Source: Chloroflexota bacterium
GTDB taxonomy: Bacteria; Chloroflexota; Dehalococcoidia; Lucifugimonadales; JADFKI01
Length of the DNA: 64,000 bases
Assembly: GCA_009840355.1 (NCBI GenBank)
Contig: VXNZ01000026.1
Coordinates: 36,921-100,920, forward strand
Direction: 5' to 3'
Below are positions 24,803 to 33,555 of this stretch, in pieces. The position numbers and the translations under genes are program-made. Within the stretch, counting starts at the first letter, position 1, and each line of letters opens with the position of its first letter. The notes under the pieces are model-generated. The model was not told where the DNA came from. It did not search any database and worked only from the letters and a program-made list of their open reading frames with translations.

Positions 24803-25006
24803 CTAATACGCGTACACGTAGAAGGTGTGGCCTTCGGGGCAGGTGATGCGGTCTTGTAGGTCTTCGTGCCAGCAGGCTTCGGGGTCGATTTCCAGATAGG
24901 GCATCTCGGTCACGATGAACGCGGCGTCATCGTAGGGCAGCACGATCGCCGTCGGCCCGCCGCACACCGGACAGGATATTATCTGAAAACCCATTTCTAG
25001 CATCAT
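24803..25006 (-). CDS. Small zinc-ribbon protein upstream of hicAB
   Basis: This 67-aa protein has CPVCGG near residue 12 and CPEGH near residue 56, a two-knuckle metal site. No further motif is visible. The start is ATG 25006 with GAGAGGC upstream. The gene ends immediately before hicA, which suggests co-transcription, but a part in the toxin-antitoxin system is not established. Downstream of lysS there is a direct duplication of GCGATATGGATGTT. Confidence 0.65.
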   Translation of the reverse strand: MMLEMGFQIISCPVCGGPTAIVLPYDDAAFIVTEMPYLEIDPEACWHEDLQDRITCPEGHTFYVYAY

Positions 25007-25062
25007 CTTGCGTTGCCTCTCACTGCGATATGGATGTTGGGCGATATGGATGTTTGCTTATC

Positions 25063-26541
25063 TCAGCGCATCTGCGGGAATAGCACAACTTCGCGGATGG
25101 TCTTGTGCCCGGAGAACAGCATGGCGAGCCGGTCTATGCCGATGCCAAGCCCGCCCGTCGGCGGCATGCCGTGTTCGATCGCTATCAGGAAATCTTCGTC
25201 TAGCCTGTCCGTCTCCTCACCGGCAAACTGCGCGCGTAAAGCCTCTTGTTCCTCGAAGCGGCGGCGCTGGTCAACCGGGTCGTTCAGCTCGGTGAAGGCG
25301 TTGCATATCTCCATGCCGGCGACAAAGCCTTCGAAGCGCTCCACAAGGCGCGGGTCGTCCGCCTTCTTCTTGGCGAGCGGCGACATTTCCACCGGATAGT
25401 CCACGAGGAAACAAGGCTGGCGCAGCGTTTCTTCCACGCGCGAAGATATGAGCTTGTCCATCAAGCCGGGCCAGCTCAGCTGCTGGCTAACATCAATACC
25501 GATGTCCGCCATCGCCGTCTTCATAGATTCTATGTCCGGATGATCCAGGAAGTCTATGCCGCTGTGCTCGCGTATCTGCTCAAGCAAACTGAGGCGAGGC
25601 CATGGCGGCGTGAAGTCAATAGTCTCACCGTCATATTCCACGACCGGCGTGCCGAGCACATCCATCGCCGCGCCGTACACCATCTGCTCGACCATCTCCA
25701 TCACATCGTTGTAATCGGCGAACGCTTCGTAGCTTTCCATCGAAGTGAACTCCGGGTTGTGCGTCATGTCCAACCCTTCGTTGCGGAATATCTTGCCCAC
25801 TTCAAAGACGCGCTCTAAGCCGCCCACGATGAGTCGCTTCAGGTGCAGCTCAGTGGCGATACGCAGGTACAGGTCTCTGCCAAGCATGTTGTGGTGAGTG
25901 ATGAACGGGTGCGCCATACCGCCGGCGGCGATTGGCACAAGCGTTGGCGTTTCGACTTCGATGTATCCGCGCCCTTCCATGAAGCGGCGCACCGCGCTGA
26001 CTATGCGGCTGCGCATAACGGCGACCCGCCGCGCTTCCGGATTCGCTATCAGGTCTAGGTATCGCTGGCGAAATCGGATTTCCACATCCTGCAATCCGTG
26101 CCACTTTTCCGGCAGCGGCCGCAGTGACTTGCACAGCAGTGTGAAGTCCTGCGCCTCAACGGTAACCTGCCCAGTGCGCGTGCGGAACAAGGGGCCCTGC
26201 ACACCAAGCCAGTCGCCGATATCTAGGTCGTCCAGCGTTTCGTAGGCGCCGGGCAGCGCGTTGCGGCGGAACATCACCTGTATGCGCCCATCGCCGTCAA
26301 GCAAATCGGCGAACGACGCCCTGCCCATGCCGCGAAACGCGACGATGCGTCCCGCCACGGATACCGGCTCGGTGCGCGCGTTTTCCGGCTGCGATGCCTC
26401 AGCCTGCGCGAACAGTGCCTCAGCCTGCGCGCTGGTGTGCGTCCTATCGTAGTTGTGCGGGTATGGATCGACGCCGCGCTGCCGTATGCGCTCCAGCTTG
26501 TCGAGCCGCACCTGAAATAGTTCGTTTTCCGACTGCGTCAT
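25063..26541 (-). CDS. lysS: Lysyl-tRNA synthetase, class II
   Basis: This 492-aa enzyme charges tRNA-Lys. It has an N-terminal OB-fold anticodon domain (about 50-150), class II motif 2 (FRNEGLDMTHNPEFTSMESY) and motif 3 (GLGIGIDRLAM). Length and domain order are standard. The start is the ATG at 26541. It is transcribed away from rsmD. Confidence 0.96.
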   Translation of the reverse strand: MTQSENELFQVRLDKLERIRQRGVDPYPHNYDRTHTSAQAEALFAQAEASQPENARTEPVSVAGRIVAFRGMGRASFADLLDGDGRIQVMFRRNALPGAYETLDDLDIGDWLGVQGPLFRTRTGQVTVEAQDFTLLCKSLRPLPEKWHGLQDVEIRFRQRYLDLIANPEARRVAVMRSRIVSAVRRFMEGRGYIEVETPTLVPIAAGGMAHPFITHHNMLGRDLYLRIATELHLKRLIVGGLERVFEVGKIFRNEGLDMTHNPEFTSMESYEAFADYNDVMEMVEQMVYGAAMDVLGTPVVEYDGETIDFTPPWPRLSLLEQIREHSGIDFLDHPDIESMKTAMADIGIDVSQQLSWPGLMDKLISSRVEETLRQPCFLVDYPVEMSPLAKKKADDPRLVERFEGFVAGMEICNAFTELNDPVDQRRRFEEQEALRAQFAGEETDRLDEDFLIAIEHGMPPTGGLGIGIDRLAMLFSGHKTIREVVLFPQMR

Positions 26542-26584
26542 TGCTTACCGCCCGTTGAATGTCTCAAACATTCTATCAGAATAC

Positions 26585-26645
26585 CTAACAGGATAGACAG
26601 GATGGACAAGACACATCTGATACTCAATATCCCGTCCATTCTGCC
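26585..26645. repeat. Family A repeat in a divergent promoter region
   Basis: CTAACAGGATAGACAGGATG with a partly complementary ATCCCGTCCATTCTG about 20 bp further on. It lies between the starts of lysS (-) and rsmD (+), so this copy cannot be a terminator for either gene. Confidence 0.6.
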
Positions 26646-26772
26646 ATGGGTTTGGCAAAAACATAAACAGTTTCCCGAAAAATGACTGAAAAAGTCCTTT
26701 ATTGGCTAAATCGGAGCGTGCTAGTGTTGACGCACGGATTGAGAAGCAGCTAGTCAGAGCGCACAGCGCGCA

Positions 26773-27351
26773 ATGAGGTACACGGTCTTGACCCTGCGGA
26801 TTACAGGCGGCGAACACCGCGGTCGCAGGTTCAGGCTGCCGAGAGGGGCAGACTTCAGGCCGACCGCCGACAGGGTAAAGAGCGCGATATTCTCGATTCT
26901 GGGAACGGATGCGGTGCAGGGCGCACGGGCGCTCGACCTGTACGCCGGCAGCGGAGCGCTTGGTCTTGATGCATTGAGCAGAGGCGCGGCAAGCGTGGAC
27001 TTCGTGGAAACGAATGCGCGGCGCTGCGGACACATCAGGGAGGCGCTGGCAACGCTGGGCTTGACCGAGCGCGGGGCGGTGCATCAGGGCAGAGCGGAGC
27101 GCATCGTGGAATCTTTGTCAGGCGGGTATGGGCTGGTCTTCGCGGACCCGCCGTACGCGCAGGACGACTGGGACAGGCTGATGGCTGCGCTGAACCGCTC
27201 CGGAATGTTGGACGACGGCGGCATTGTGGTCGCCGAGCACCGGCACAATCTGGCGATGGCGGACGAATACGGCAGGCTGTCGCTGCTGACGCGGCGGCGA
27301 TACGGCGATACTGCAATATCCATTTATGGAATTGGAGGGTTCAATGCGTAG
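26773..27351 (+). CDS. rsmD: 16S rRNA (guanine966-N2)-methyltransferase
   Basis: This 192-aa methyltransferase has the RsmD N-terminus (ITGGEHRGRRF), the SAM-binding LDLYAGSGALGLDALSRGA and the catalytic ADPPY. It modifies G966 of 16S rRNA during 30S assembly. It overlaps coaD by 8 bp, an arrangement common across bacteria. Confidence 0.92.
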   Translation: MRYTVLTLRITGGEHRGRRFRLPRGADFRPTADRVKSAIFSILGTDAVQGARALDLYAGSGALGLDALSRGAASVDFVETNARRCGHIREALATLGLTERGAVHQGRAERIVESLSGGYGLVFADPPYAQDDWDRLMAALNRSGMLDDGGIVVAEHRHNLAMADEYGRLSLLTRRRYGDTAISIYGIGGFNA

Positions 27352-27829
27352 GGCGATATACCCTGGCAGTTTCGACCCGGCGCACAACGGGCATGTTGAC
27401 ATAGCGACTAGGGCGTCTCAGTTGTTCGATGAGCTAATAATTGCCGTGTACGACGCGCCGCCCACGAAGACGCTGATGTTCACGACCGAAGAGCGAGTGA
27501 AACTATTCAAGCAGTCCATACCGCACTTGGACAATGTGCGCGTGGTGCCGTTCACCGGACTTGCGCCCGCGGTGGCGCGCAGCGTGGACGCCGGCTTCAT
27601 CATCAGAGGGCTGCGCGCGGGCGTGGACTTCGAGATGGAGTTCGAGATGGCGCTGATGTGGCGCAACGTCGACCCCGGCATCGATGTCGTATGCCTTATG
27701 ACCGCGCTGGAAAACCAGTTCGTCCATTCGAGCCGTATCAAGGAGGTGGCGCAGCTCGGCGGCAGGATAGAAAACCTGATTCCGCCACCCGTGCTGGCAG
27801 CGCTGAACGAGAAGTTGGGAAGAACATAG
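27344..27829 (+). CDS. coaD: Pantetheine-phosphate adenylyltransferase
   Basis: This 161-aa protein catalyses the penultimate step of coenzyme A synthesis. It has the nucleotidyltransferase motif YPGSFDPAHNGH at the N-terminus and HSSRIKEVA near residue 128. ATG 27344 follows GGAGGG by 5 bp inside the end of rsmD; this start gives the standard family length. Confidence 0.96.
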   Translation: MRRAIYPGSFDPAHNGHVDIATRASQLFDELIIAVYDAPPTKTLMFTTEERVKLFKQSIPHLDNVRVVPFTGLAPAVARSVDAGFIIRGLRAGVDFEMEFEMALMWRNVDPGIDVVCLMTALENQFVHSSRIKEVAQLGGRIENLIPPPVLAALNEKLGRT

Positions 27830-27860
27830 ATTGCACTGCCGGGCGGAATTTCTTGTCTCC

Positions 27861-27907
27861 TTACTTACCATTTTCCCATCAAGGCGGGCCATCAAGGGGG
27901 AAGGGAC
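27861..27907. repeat. Family B intergenic repeat
   Basis: TTACCATTTTCCCATCAAGG followed by CGGGCCATCAAGGGGGAAGGG. Between coaD and the coiled-coil gene. Confidence 0.45.
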
Positions 27908-27999
27908 AATTACAGAGCAATTCACGGCGATTCACGGATTGATATAGACACGGACGGATAGACAACCTAAAGGCTCAAGAACTCGTAGAGGAGGATAAA

Positions 28000-28641
28000 T
28001 TGCAGACACCACAGATTGCAGACCAGCTCAGGGCGATGGCGAATTCGGGTACGCGTGTGCCAGGTTTCCGCGGCAAGGTGATGGTTGACGCCGACAGCCT
28101 GTTGAATATGAGCAACCAGCTCGGCAATATCGATATGAGCGATGATGTGCGCGAGGCGGGCGAAGTCATCCGCATGAAGGAAAGCATCCTCAATCAGGCG
28201 TATCTGGAGGCGAAGCGCATTCGCACCAGCGCCGAGGAAGAGTCGCACAAGCTCACCGATCAGGCGGAAGCCGAGTACCACTCGAAGGTCGGCGAGTCGT
28301 CGGTGCTAAAACGCGCCGAGGAACTCTCGCAGGAGATGCAGGAGCAGGCTGGCTACGAGTCGCAGCAAGTCTTGCAGGAAGCGCAGCGCAAGGCGTACCG
28401 CATCATCAGCGAGGCGGAAAACGTGTCGCTGGCACGTCGAGACGGCGCCGATAGCTACGCCCGTGAAGTGCTGTTCAACCTAGAAGAGCAGCTCGCTGAC
28501 ATTTTAAGCCAAGTGCGGCGCGGCATCGACGCGCTAAACCTTGAAGTAGAGGCAAGCAAGCGCCAGCAGCAGCAAAACGGCGCCCACTCCAATGGCGCTC
28601 ACGCCAACGGCGTCCAGTCGAACGGCGTAGCCGTAGCCTAG
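28000..28641 (+). CDS. Coiled-coil protein, DivIVA/ATPase-b-like
   Basis: This 213-aa, highly charged helical protein has a long coiled coil (about residues 55-185, rich in EAE, EEL and QEA patterns). Its C-terminal tail is built of repeated NGAHSNG/NGVQSNG units. It starts with TTG after GAGGAGG. No enzyme motif is visible. A structural or cell-division scaffold role is a guess from the coiled coil. A convergent hairpin follows the gene. Confidence 0.65.
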   Translation: MQTPQIADQLRAMANSGTRVPGFRGKVMVDADSLLNMSNQLGNIDMSDDVREAGEVIRMKESILNQAYLEAKRIRTSAEEESHKLTDQAEAEYHSKVGESSVLKRAEELSQEMQEQAGYESQQVLQEAQRKAYRIISEAENVSLARRDGADSYAREVLFNLEEQLADILSQVRRGIDALNLEVEASKRQQQQNGAHSNGAHANGVQSNGVAVA

Positions 28642-28671
28642 CCACCATCTAATGCTAGACGCTGACAAGCA

Positions 28672-28717
28672 AAACGGACAGGGCAGAAGGGCATTAGCCC
28701 CGAAACCCTGTCCGTTT
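28672..28717. terminator. Bidirectional hairpin terminator
   Basis: Perfect 12-bp arms AAACGGACAGGG (28672-28683) and CCCTGTCCGTTT (28706-28717), with A-rich left and T-rich right flanks. It lies between convergent genes ending at 28641 and 28800. Confidence 0.7.
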
Positions 28718-28799
28718 CACTTTACATCGATGCACACGATGGATGGAATGGGACAAGCGGTTCCTCAGTCCTGCATCCAACGCCTACGCCGGCCACTAC

Positions 28800-29588
28800 C
28801 TATGCTGGCTTATACGCCTTGATGTTCGCGCTGTGCACGCGAGATGCCCACTCTTCTTCGCCCTTCCATGGCTTGGAATCCATGATGTCGATGTCCGACA
28901 GGCCCGCGCTCGACATCCTGCCCATATAGACATCCTGCGGCTCGGCGCCGGACAGGCACTGCACCCAATTCTCTGCGTCTGCGGTAGCGTGAGCGGGAAG
29001 AGGCGCGGTCAGCACCATGTCCGATATGAACATCCTTCCGCCCGGCTTCAGGATGCGGTATGCCTCGCGGAATACCGCGTCTTTGTCCGGCGCGAGGTTG
29101 ATGACACAGTTGGATATAATCACATCCACAGAGTCGTCTTCGAGCGGCGTGCTTTCCATCTCCGCAAGGTGGAACTCCACATTGTCCAGCCCGAGCGTCT
29201 GCGCGTTCTTACGGGCGAGGTTGATCATATCGGGGGTCATGTCGATGCCGACAACCCTGCCCGACTCGCCGACTGCCTTCGCCGCGATGAAGCAGTCTAT
29301 GCCACCGCCGCTGCCAAAGTCCACGACAGTCTCGCCGGCGTCCAGGTCGCCGATAGCGGTTGGGTTGCCGCAACCCGCAGACGCCAACAGCGCTTCGCCC
29401 GGCAGCCCTTCCAGCTGGTCGATCTCGTAAAGCTGGTTCTTAGTGGTGAGTTCATTGCCGCAGCAACTGTCATCGCAGCAATCCTCATTCGTGGTGTCCG
29501 TTGTGATGTCCGCATTCTGCGCCAACCTGCCATAGCGTTCGCGCACCAGTTCCTTCACATCCGAGTCTGTGTAGCTATTTGTAGCCAT
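28800..29588 (-). CDS. arsM: Arsenite S-adenosylmethionine methyltransferase
   Basis: This 262-aa ArsM-type enzyme would methylate As(III) with SAM. The SAM motif is VVDFGSGGGIDCF, and the three conserved arsenic-binding cysteines are C73 (AGCGNP), C161 (SNCVINLAPDK) and C211 (WVQCLSGA). The N-terminus carries a CCDDSCC cluster (C37, C38, C42, C43), a possible extra thiolate site. ATG 29588 follows AGGAGGT by 6 bp. A perfect palindrome upstream (29660-29676) may be the operator of a metalloid repressor; no arsR or arsenite pump is in the window. Confidence 0.9.
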   Translation of the reverse strand: MATNSYTDSDVKELVRERYGRLAQNADITTDTTNEDCCDDSCCGNELTTKNQLYEIDQLEGLPGEALLASAGCGNPTAIGDLDAGETVVDFGSGGGIDCFIAAKAVGESGRVVGIDMTPDMINLARKNAQTLGLDNVEFHLAEMESTPLEDDSVDVIISNCVINLAPDKDAVFREAYRILKPGGRMFISDMVLTAPLPAHATADAENWVQCLSGAEPQDVYMGRMSSAGLSDIDIMDSKPWKGEEEWASRVHSANIKAYKPA

Positions 29589-29659
29589 GTCCGTACCTCC
29601 TTTGGCGAGAAATGTTCTGCGAAGTGAATACAAGAGCCTGCCAGTCATAATAGCATGAT

Positions 29660-29676
29660 TTATCTAACATAGATAA
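29660..29676 (-). promoter_or_regulatory. Palindromic operator candidate upstream of arsM
   Basis: TTATCTA-ACA-TAGATAA is a perfect 7-bp dyad about 72 bp before the arsM start. A TATTAT box lies on the gene-proximal side on the minus strand, so a bound repressor would cover the -35 region. Confidence 0.5.
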
Positions 29677-29722
29677 GCATGATAGCAGGATGCAAGTTCC
29701 GCTATGGTGCGCCGTCCAGCGC

Positions 29723-30688
29723 CTAGACCGCATCCCTGCCACCTATTACGAAAATAGTGTCTCCCGGGGTTAGAGCGATTTGCCTGCCGGGCGCGGCTAC
29801 CATCTCGCCGTCTGCTTGGCGCAAACCTAGCACTTCGACATTCGATCGGCGTACTACTTCCTCGATGGCAGTGCCGGACAGCGCGGACGACCCGTCTATG
29901 GTAATCTCGGCGAAGCGCAGGTTTTCGTTGTGCGTGCCTCGCAGCATTGAGTCGGCAAAGTCGGCAGCGAGCGGGCGGACAGCGGATATGGCGATGCGCC
30001 GTCCGCCGATTTCCAACGGTGAAATTACCTTGTCTGCGCCGGCGCGCCGGAGTTTATTCTCGTTCGCGATGTCGCTCGTTCTCGCAACCACCTGCAACTT
30101 ATCATTCAGCCCGCGCGCCGACAGCGTGATGTACACATTGTCACTGTCGTTGCCGGTTACCGCGACAAGTCCACGCGCGTGCCCAATACCCGCCGCGTGC
30201 AGCACATCGTCCTCCGTCGCGTTGCCCTGAATGTAGGCGTAGCCTAGTTGCTGTGCCTCCGCGATGCTGCTCTCGTCAGCGTCCACCACGATGAAGTCCA
30301 CGCCCTCCGCTGCGAACGCGCGCGCGACCTCTTTGCCAACGCGACCGAATCCGCATAGCAGGTAGTGCCGTCTCATACTTGCCAGTGTCCTTCCCATTCT
30401 GCGCCTCCGCACGAACACCGCGAAGATTTCTTCCTCTACGATATGGCTCATCAACGCGGTCAAAAAGTACAGCATCGCCGCCACGCCGCCGACAATCAGG
30501 AAGATGTTGAAGATGCGCCCCGCAGTGGACAGCGGGTATATCTCGTTATAGCCGACCGTGGTGAATGTGATGATGGTCATATACAGCGCGTCAAGCCAAG
30601 TCCAGCCTTCCAGCAGCACATAGCCCACCGTGCCTGTGAACAGCAAGATGAGCAAGATGCCTACACTCACGCCAAAGCGTCTGAACAT
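29723..30688 (-). CDS. Two-TM potassium channel with RCK/TrkA domains
   Basis: This 321-aa protein has transmembrane helix 1 (about 8-27), a pore loop with selectivity filter TTVGYNE (43-49) and helix 2 (about 58-80). A TrkA-N/RCK NAD-binding domain follows (LLCGFGRVGKEVA), then a TrkA-C domain at the C-terminus (LRQADGEMV to DTIFVIGG). It should be a gated K+ channel of the bacterial Kch/MthK kind. Confidence 0.92.
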   Translation of the reverse strand: MFRRFGVSVGILLILLFTGTVGYVLLEGWTWLDALYMTIITFTTVGYNEIYPLSTAGRIFNIFLIVGGVAAMLYFLTALMSHIVEEEIFAVFVRRRRMGRTLASMRRHYLLCGFGRVGKEVARAFAAEGVDFIVVDADESSIAEAQQLGYAYIQGNATEDDVLHAAGIGHARGLVAVTGNDSDNVYITLSARGLNDKLQVVARTSDIANENKLRRAGADKVISPLEIGGRRIAISAVRPLAADFADSMLRGTHNENLRFAEITIDGSSALSGTAIEEVVRRSNVEVLGLRQADGEMVAAPGRQIALTPGDTIFVIGGRDAV

Positions 30689-30765
30689 TGTCGTCGATGC
30701 CCCTCACGAATGCCCGTGCTGTGGATGGATGGTCTCACACCGCTAACATGATACTACATGGGGCG

Positions 30766-30838
30766 TTTAACAGGATGGGTAGGATGGTAGGATGGGAATA
30801 GACTTACTTCCCCATGCGGGGGAAGGTTAGGATGGGGC
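30766..30838. repeat. Adjacent family A and family B repeats
   Basis: Family A (TTTAACAGGATGGGTAGGAT, 30766-30802) runs directly into family B (TTCCCCATGCGGGGGAAGG then TTAGGATGGGG, 30805-30838). The same A-then-B order recurs at 33428-33489. Confidence 0.6.
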
Positions 30839-30842
30839 AAGC

Positions 30843-32903
30843 ATGAGCAGATTGGCGTTGATGTTGGCGGGCGCAATGGTTGCGCTATTGTTGACGGCGT
30901 GCGAGCGCGGACCTGCGGAAGTCGCCGCGACACCGACGCCTGCGACTGGTATTGCCGTCGGTGCCACATCAACTGCGACTATCGCCGTGCCGACCGCCCT
31001 GCCCACGCCTTTGCCACCCGCCACTTCCATTCCTCCACTTGCAATATCGCCCACGCCTGCCGCACCATCGCCATCGCCGCTCGTATCGCCTACGCCGCCT
31101 GAACCACCGGTGCGCGATCTATTCGCGTTGGCGCAGCGATACCGCATGGTCGATGCTGACGGCGCGCCGCTGACTCGTACGCTGCCGCCCGACCCGAATT
31201 GCTGCGAGGTTGGGCATACGAGAGAGTTCTTCGTCACCGACCTGATAGATCGGCGTTTCTACACGGTCGAGGCGCGGCTGCTCGCGATTAGCGAGAATGC
31301 GTACTGGTACGCCGATGTTGAGACCGAGCTGACAGAGCAGCAGCTGGAGCGCACCGCTGCCGTGTTCGAGCAAGACATTCGCCCGCCTATCGTGGACGCT
31401 ATCGGCGATATTTGGAAGCCCGGCGTGGACGGCGATCCGCATCTCGTCGTGCTGCACACGCCGCTCCGTGCTGCGGCAGGCTACTTCTCGTCAAGCGACT
31501 CGTACCCGCGCTCAACGCATCCGCGCAGCAACCAATCTGAAATGATTGTGATGGACGGCTCGTGGCTGCTTCCGGGTGTCGAGCCGTACTTCAGCGTGTT
31601 GGCGCACGAATTTCAGCATGCGGCGCACTGGAACTTGGACCTGGGAGAAGATGTGTGGATAAACGAAGGCTTTTCCGAGGTGGCGACGCAGACTGCGGGA
31701 TTTCAGGCGAGCTTTGTGGACATATTCATGGCGCGCCCGGAGGCGCAGTTGAACTACTGGCCCGACGAGCCGCGAGACACGTTGCCGCACTATGGCGGCG
31801 CGACCCTGTTCATCGAATACCTGATGGTGCATTACGGCGGCGCAGCGAAACTAGGCGAACTTGCGCGTGAACCGCTTGACGGTGTGAACGGCGTGGAACG
31901 CTATCTGTCTCAGTACGGGCCAAACTTCGCGGATGTTTTCGCGGATTGGACGGTGGCGAATTACCTAGACGGCAGGCTGGACGGCATGGCGCTTGGCGAT
32001 GATGCCAAATCGCTGGCAAAGTATCGTTACCCGGACCGGAGCGTGCAGCTAGGCGGCGCGCGTCGTGTCAGCGGCGACTATGATATATCGACCACGCAGC
32101 CGCAACTCACCGCGCGATACTTCGAACTGCGCCTTACATCCGGCGACGCGCAGGTTGATTTCAGCGGCGATGCGACTGTTGCGCAAGTGGCGGCAAAGTG
32201 TCGCAGCGGGCGATATTGCTGGTGGGGCAACAACGGCGACTCTATCGACTCCACATTGACTCGCGAACTCGACTTGTCCGGAGTGGACGCAGCGACGCTG
32301 GAGTTCTGGATGTGGCACGACATCGAAGAAGACTGGGACTACGCATACGCGAGCGTGTCCACCGACGGCGGCGATACTTGGACGACCTTAGACGGCGAAC
32401 ACACCACACGCCACGATCCGCTGGGCGCAAACTACGGCGCAGGCATCACCGGCATTAGCGGCAAAGGCGGTAGCGGTGATAGTGCCAATACCAGCGAAAG
32501 CGCTGAATGGGTGCAAGAGCGCATGGACTTGTCCAGATACGCGGGCATGGACAGCATGCTGCTGCGCTTCGAGTACATTACTGACGAAGGCGTGAACCTA
32601 GGCGGCATACTGCTAGACGACATCGTCATTCCGGAGATTGGCTTCACCGACGATGTGGAATCAGACGGCGATTGGCAAGCGCACGGCTTCCGGCGTATCG
32701 ACAACTCCTTGCCGCAAACCTTCGCGCTGCAAATCATCGAATTCGCCACAGACGGCAGCGTTTCCGTGCGCCACGCGCGCCGCAATAGTTTCACTATCGA
32801 AGGCTTCGGGAGCCTCTTAAACTACGCCGTCCTAGTAGTAGCCCCCACCACCCATCAAACCTACCAGCCCGCGTCATACTCCCTGCGCGTAACGGCGAAG
32901 TAG
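30843..32903 (+). CDS. Lipoprotein zinc metalloprotease (M6-like)
   Basis: This 686-aa exported lipoprotein has lipobox LLTAC (C20) and a Thr/Pro-rich spacer to about residue 90. The peptidase domain has HEFQH (255-259) and E275 in WINEGFSE, a gluzincin-style zinc site. The C-terminal beta domains resemble those of immune-inhibitor-A-like M6 proteases (LEFWMWHDIEEDWDYAYASVSTDGG). It would degrade proteins at the cell surface. The start follows a family B copy that replaces any normal ribosome site. Confidence 0.85.
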   Translation: MSRLALMLAGAMVALLLTACERGPAEVAATPTPATGIAVGATSTATIAVPTALPTPLPPATSIPPLAISPTPAAPSPSPLVSPTPPEPPVRDLFALAQRYRMVDADGAPLTRTLPPDPNCCEVGHTREFFVTDLIDRRFYTVEARLLAISENAYWYADVETELTEQQLERTAAVFEQDIRPPIVDAIGDIWKPGVDGDPHLVVLHTPLRAAAGYFSSSDSYPRSTHPRSNQSEMIVMDGSWLLPGVEPYFSVLAHEFQHAAHWNLDLGEDVWINEGFSEVATQTAGFQASFVDIFMARPEAQLNYWPDEPRDTLPHYGGATLFIEYLMVHYGGAAKLGELAREPLDGVNGVERYLSQYGPNFADVFADWTVANYLDGRLDGMALGDDAKSLAKYRYPDRSVQLGGARRVSGDYDISTTQPQLTARYFELRLTSGDAQVDFSGDATVAQVAAKCRSGRYCWWGNNGDSIDSTLTRELDLSGVDAATLEFWMWHDIEEDWDYAYASVSTDGGDTWTTLDGEHTTRHDPLGANYGAGITGISGKGGSGDSANTSESAEWVQERMDLSRYAGMDSMLLRFEYITDEGVNLGGILLDDIVIPEIGFTDDVESDGDWQAHGFRRIDNSLPQTFALQIIEFATDGSVSVRHARRNSFTIEGFGSLLNYAVLVVAPTTHQTYQPASYSLRVTAK

Positions 32904-32911
32904 CCCCATAC

Positions 32912-32938
32912 TACCCCATTCTGTCCATCGATGTTAAT
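32912..32938. repeat. Family A intergenic repeat
   Basis: CTACCCCATTCTGTCCATCG followed by ATGTTAA, 8 bp after the metalloprotease stop, in reverse orientation to the copy at 30766. Confidence 0.5.
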
Positions 32939-33027
32939 TGCCCCTGTTGTGCATTCGCGCGTTGCGTTGTAACCTAACGGCAGGCGCCACCGGCATCCTG
33001 CCCGCGCGAATGAAGGGGAGCACACAC

Positions 33028-33429
33028 ATGTCCACCGTCAGCATCGACCACATTGCCATGCCCACCGCTAACGCCGAGCGCATCATCGCGTTCTACAAGC
33101 GATTGGGCTTTCACATCAATGACGAAGCCGAATGGCGCGCCGGCGAGGCGAATATCTTCTCCATACAAGTCGGCGATTCCAAGATAAATGTGCATCCGGA
33201 AGGCTACACAGCCGCACTGCGCGGTCCGACGGCCGTACCCGGCAGTGCGGACATTTGCTTCGTCTGGAACGGCACGGAAGCCGAATGCGAGCGGATGCTG
33301 CAAGATGCCGGCGTTGAAATCATCGCCGGTCCCGGTCCGCGGCGAGGCGCGCTCCGCCACAAAAACGCCGTGAGCCTTTACGCCCGCGACCCCGACGACA
33401 ACCTGCTGGAATGGATGATTTACGAATAA
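33028..33429 (+). CDS. VOC/glyoxalase-fold protein
   Basis: This 133-aa protein has two beta-alpha-beta-beta-beta modules: IDHIAMPTANAERIIAFYKRLGF at the start and DPDDNLLEWMIYE at the end. The final Glu and the first His fit a VOC metal site (H8, E-terminal). The substrate is unknown. ATG 33028 follows AAGGGGAG by 8 bp; an upstream in-frame start has no such site. Confidence 0.82.
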   Translation: MSTVSIDHIAMPTANAERIIAFYKRLGFHINDEAEWRAGEANIFSIQVGDSKINVHPEGYTAALRGPTAVPGSADICFVWNGTEAECERMLQDAGVEIIAGPGPRRGALRHKNAVSLYARDPDDNLLEWMIYE

Positions 33430-33489
33430 TCTAACAGGATGGGGAGGATGCGAGCTCCTTCCCCCAACGGGTGAAGGTTAGGATGGGGG
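33428..33489. repeat. Family A then family B repeat
   Basis: The copy starts at the TAA of the VOC gene: TAATCTAACAGGATGGGG (A) followed by CTTCCCCCAACGGGTGAAGG and TTAGGATGGGG (B). Confidence 0.6.
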
Positions 33490-33495
33490 CAAAGA

Positions 33496-33532
33496 ACTGA
33501 CAAACCGACTGATTGACTAACCAACTAACTGA
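33496..33532 (+). repeat. Family E 8-bp-period tract (ACTGANNN)
   Basis: Units ACTGA, ACCGA, ATTGA, ACCAA and ACTGA start at 33496, 33504, 33512, 33520 and 33528, exactly 8 bp apart. The tract ends about 24 bp before the SDR start codon. Confidence 0.7.
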
Positions 33533-33555
33533 CATACCCTAACGGAGGCAACATC

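Noticed and set aside
26585-26645. Family A copy as a transcription terminator
   Set aside because: It lies between the starts of divergent lysS and rsmD, so no transcript from either gene reaches it.
28743-29627. 294-codon plus-strand frame opposite arsM
   Set aside because: Overlaps the complete arsM gene, with no recognisable domain and poor start.
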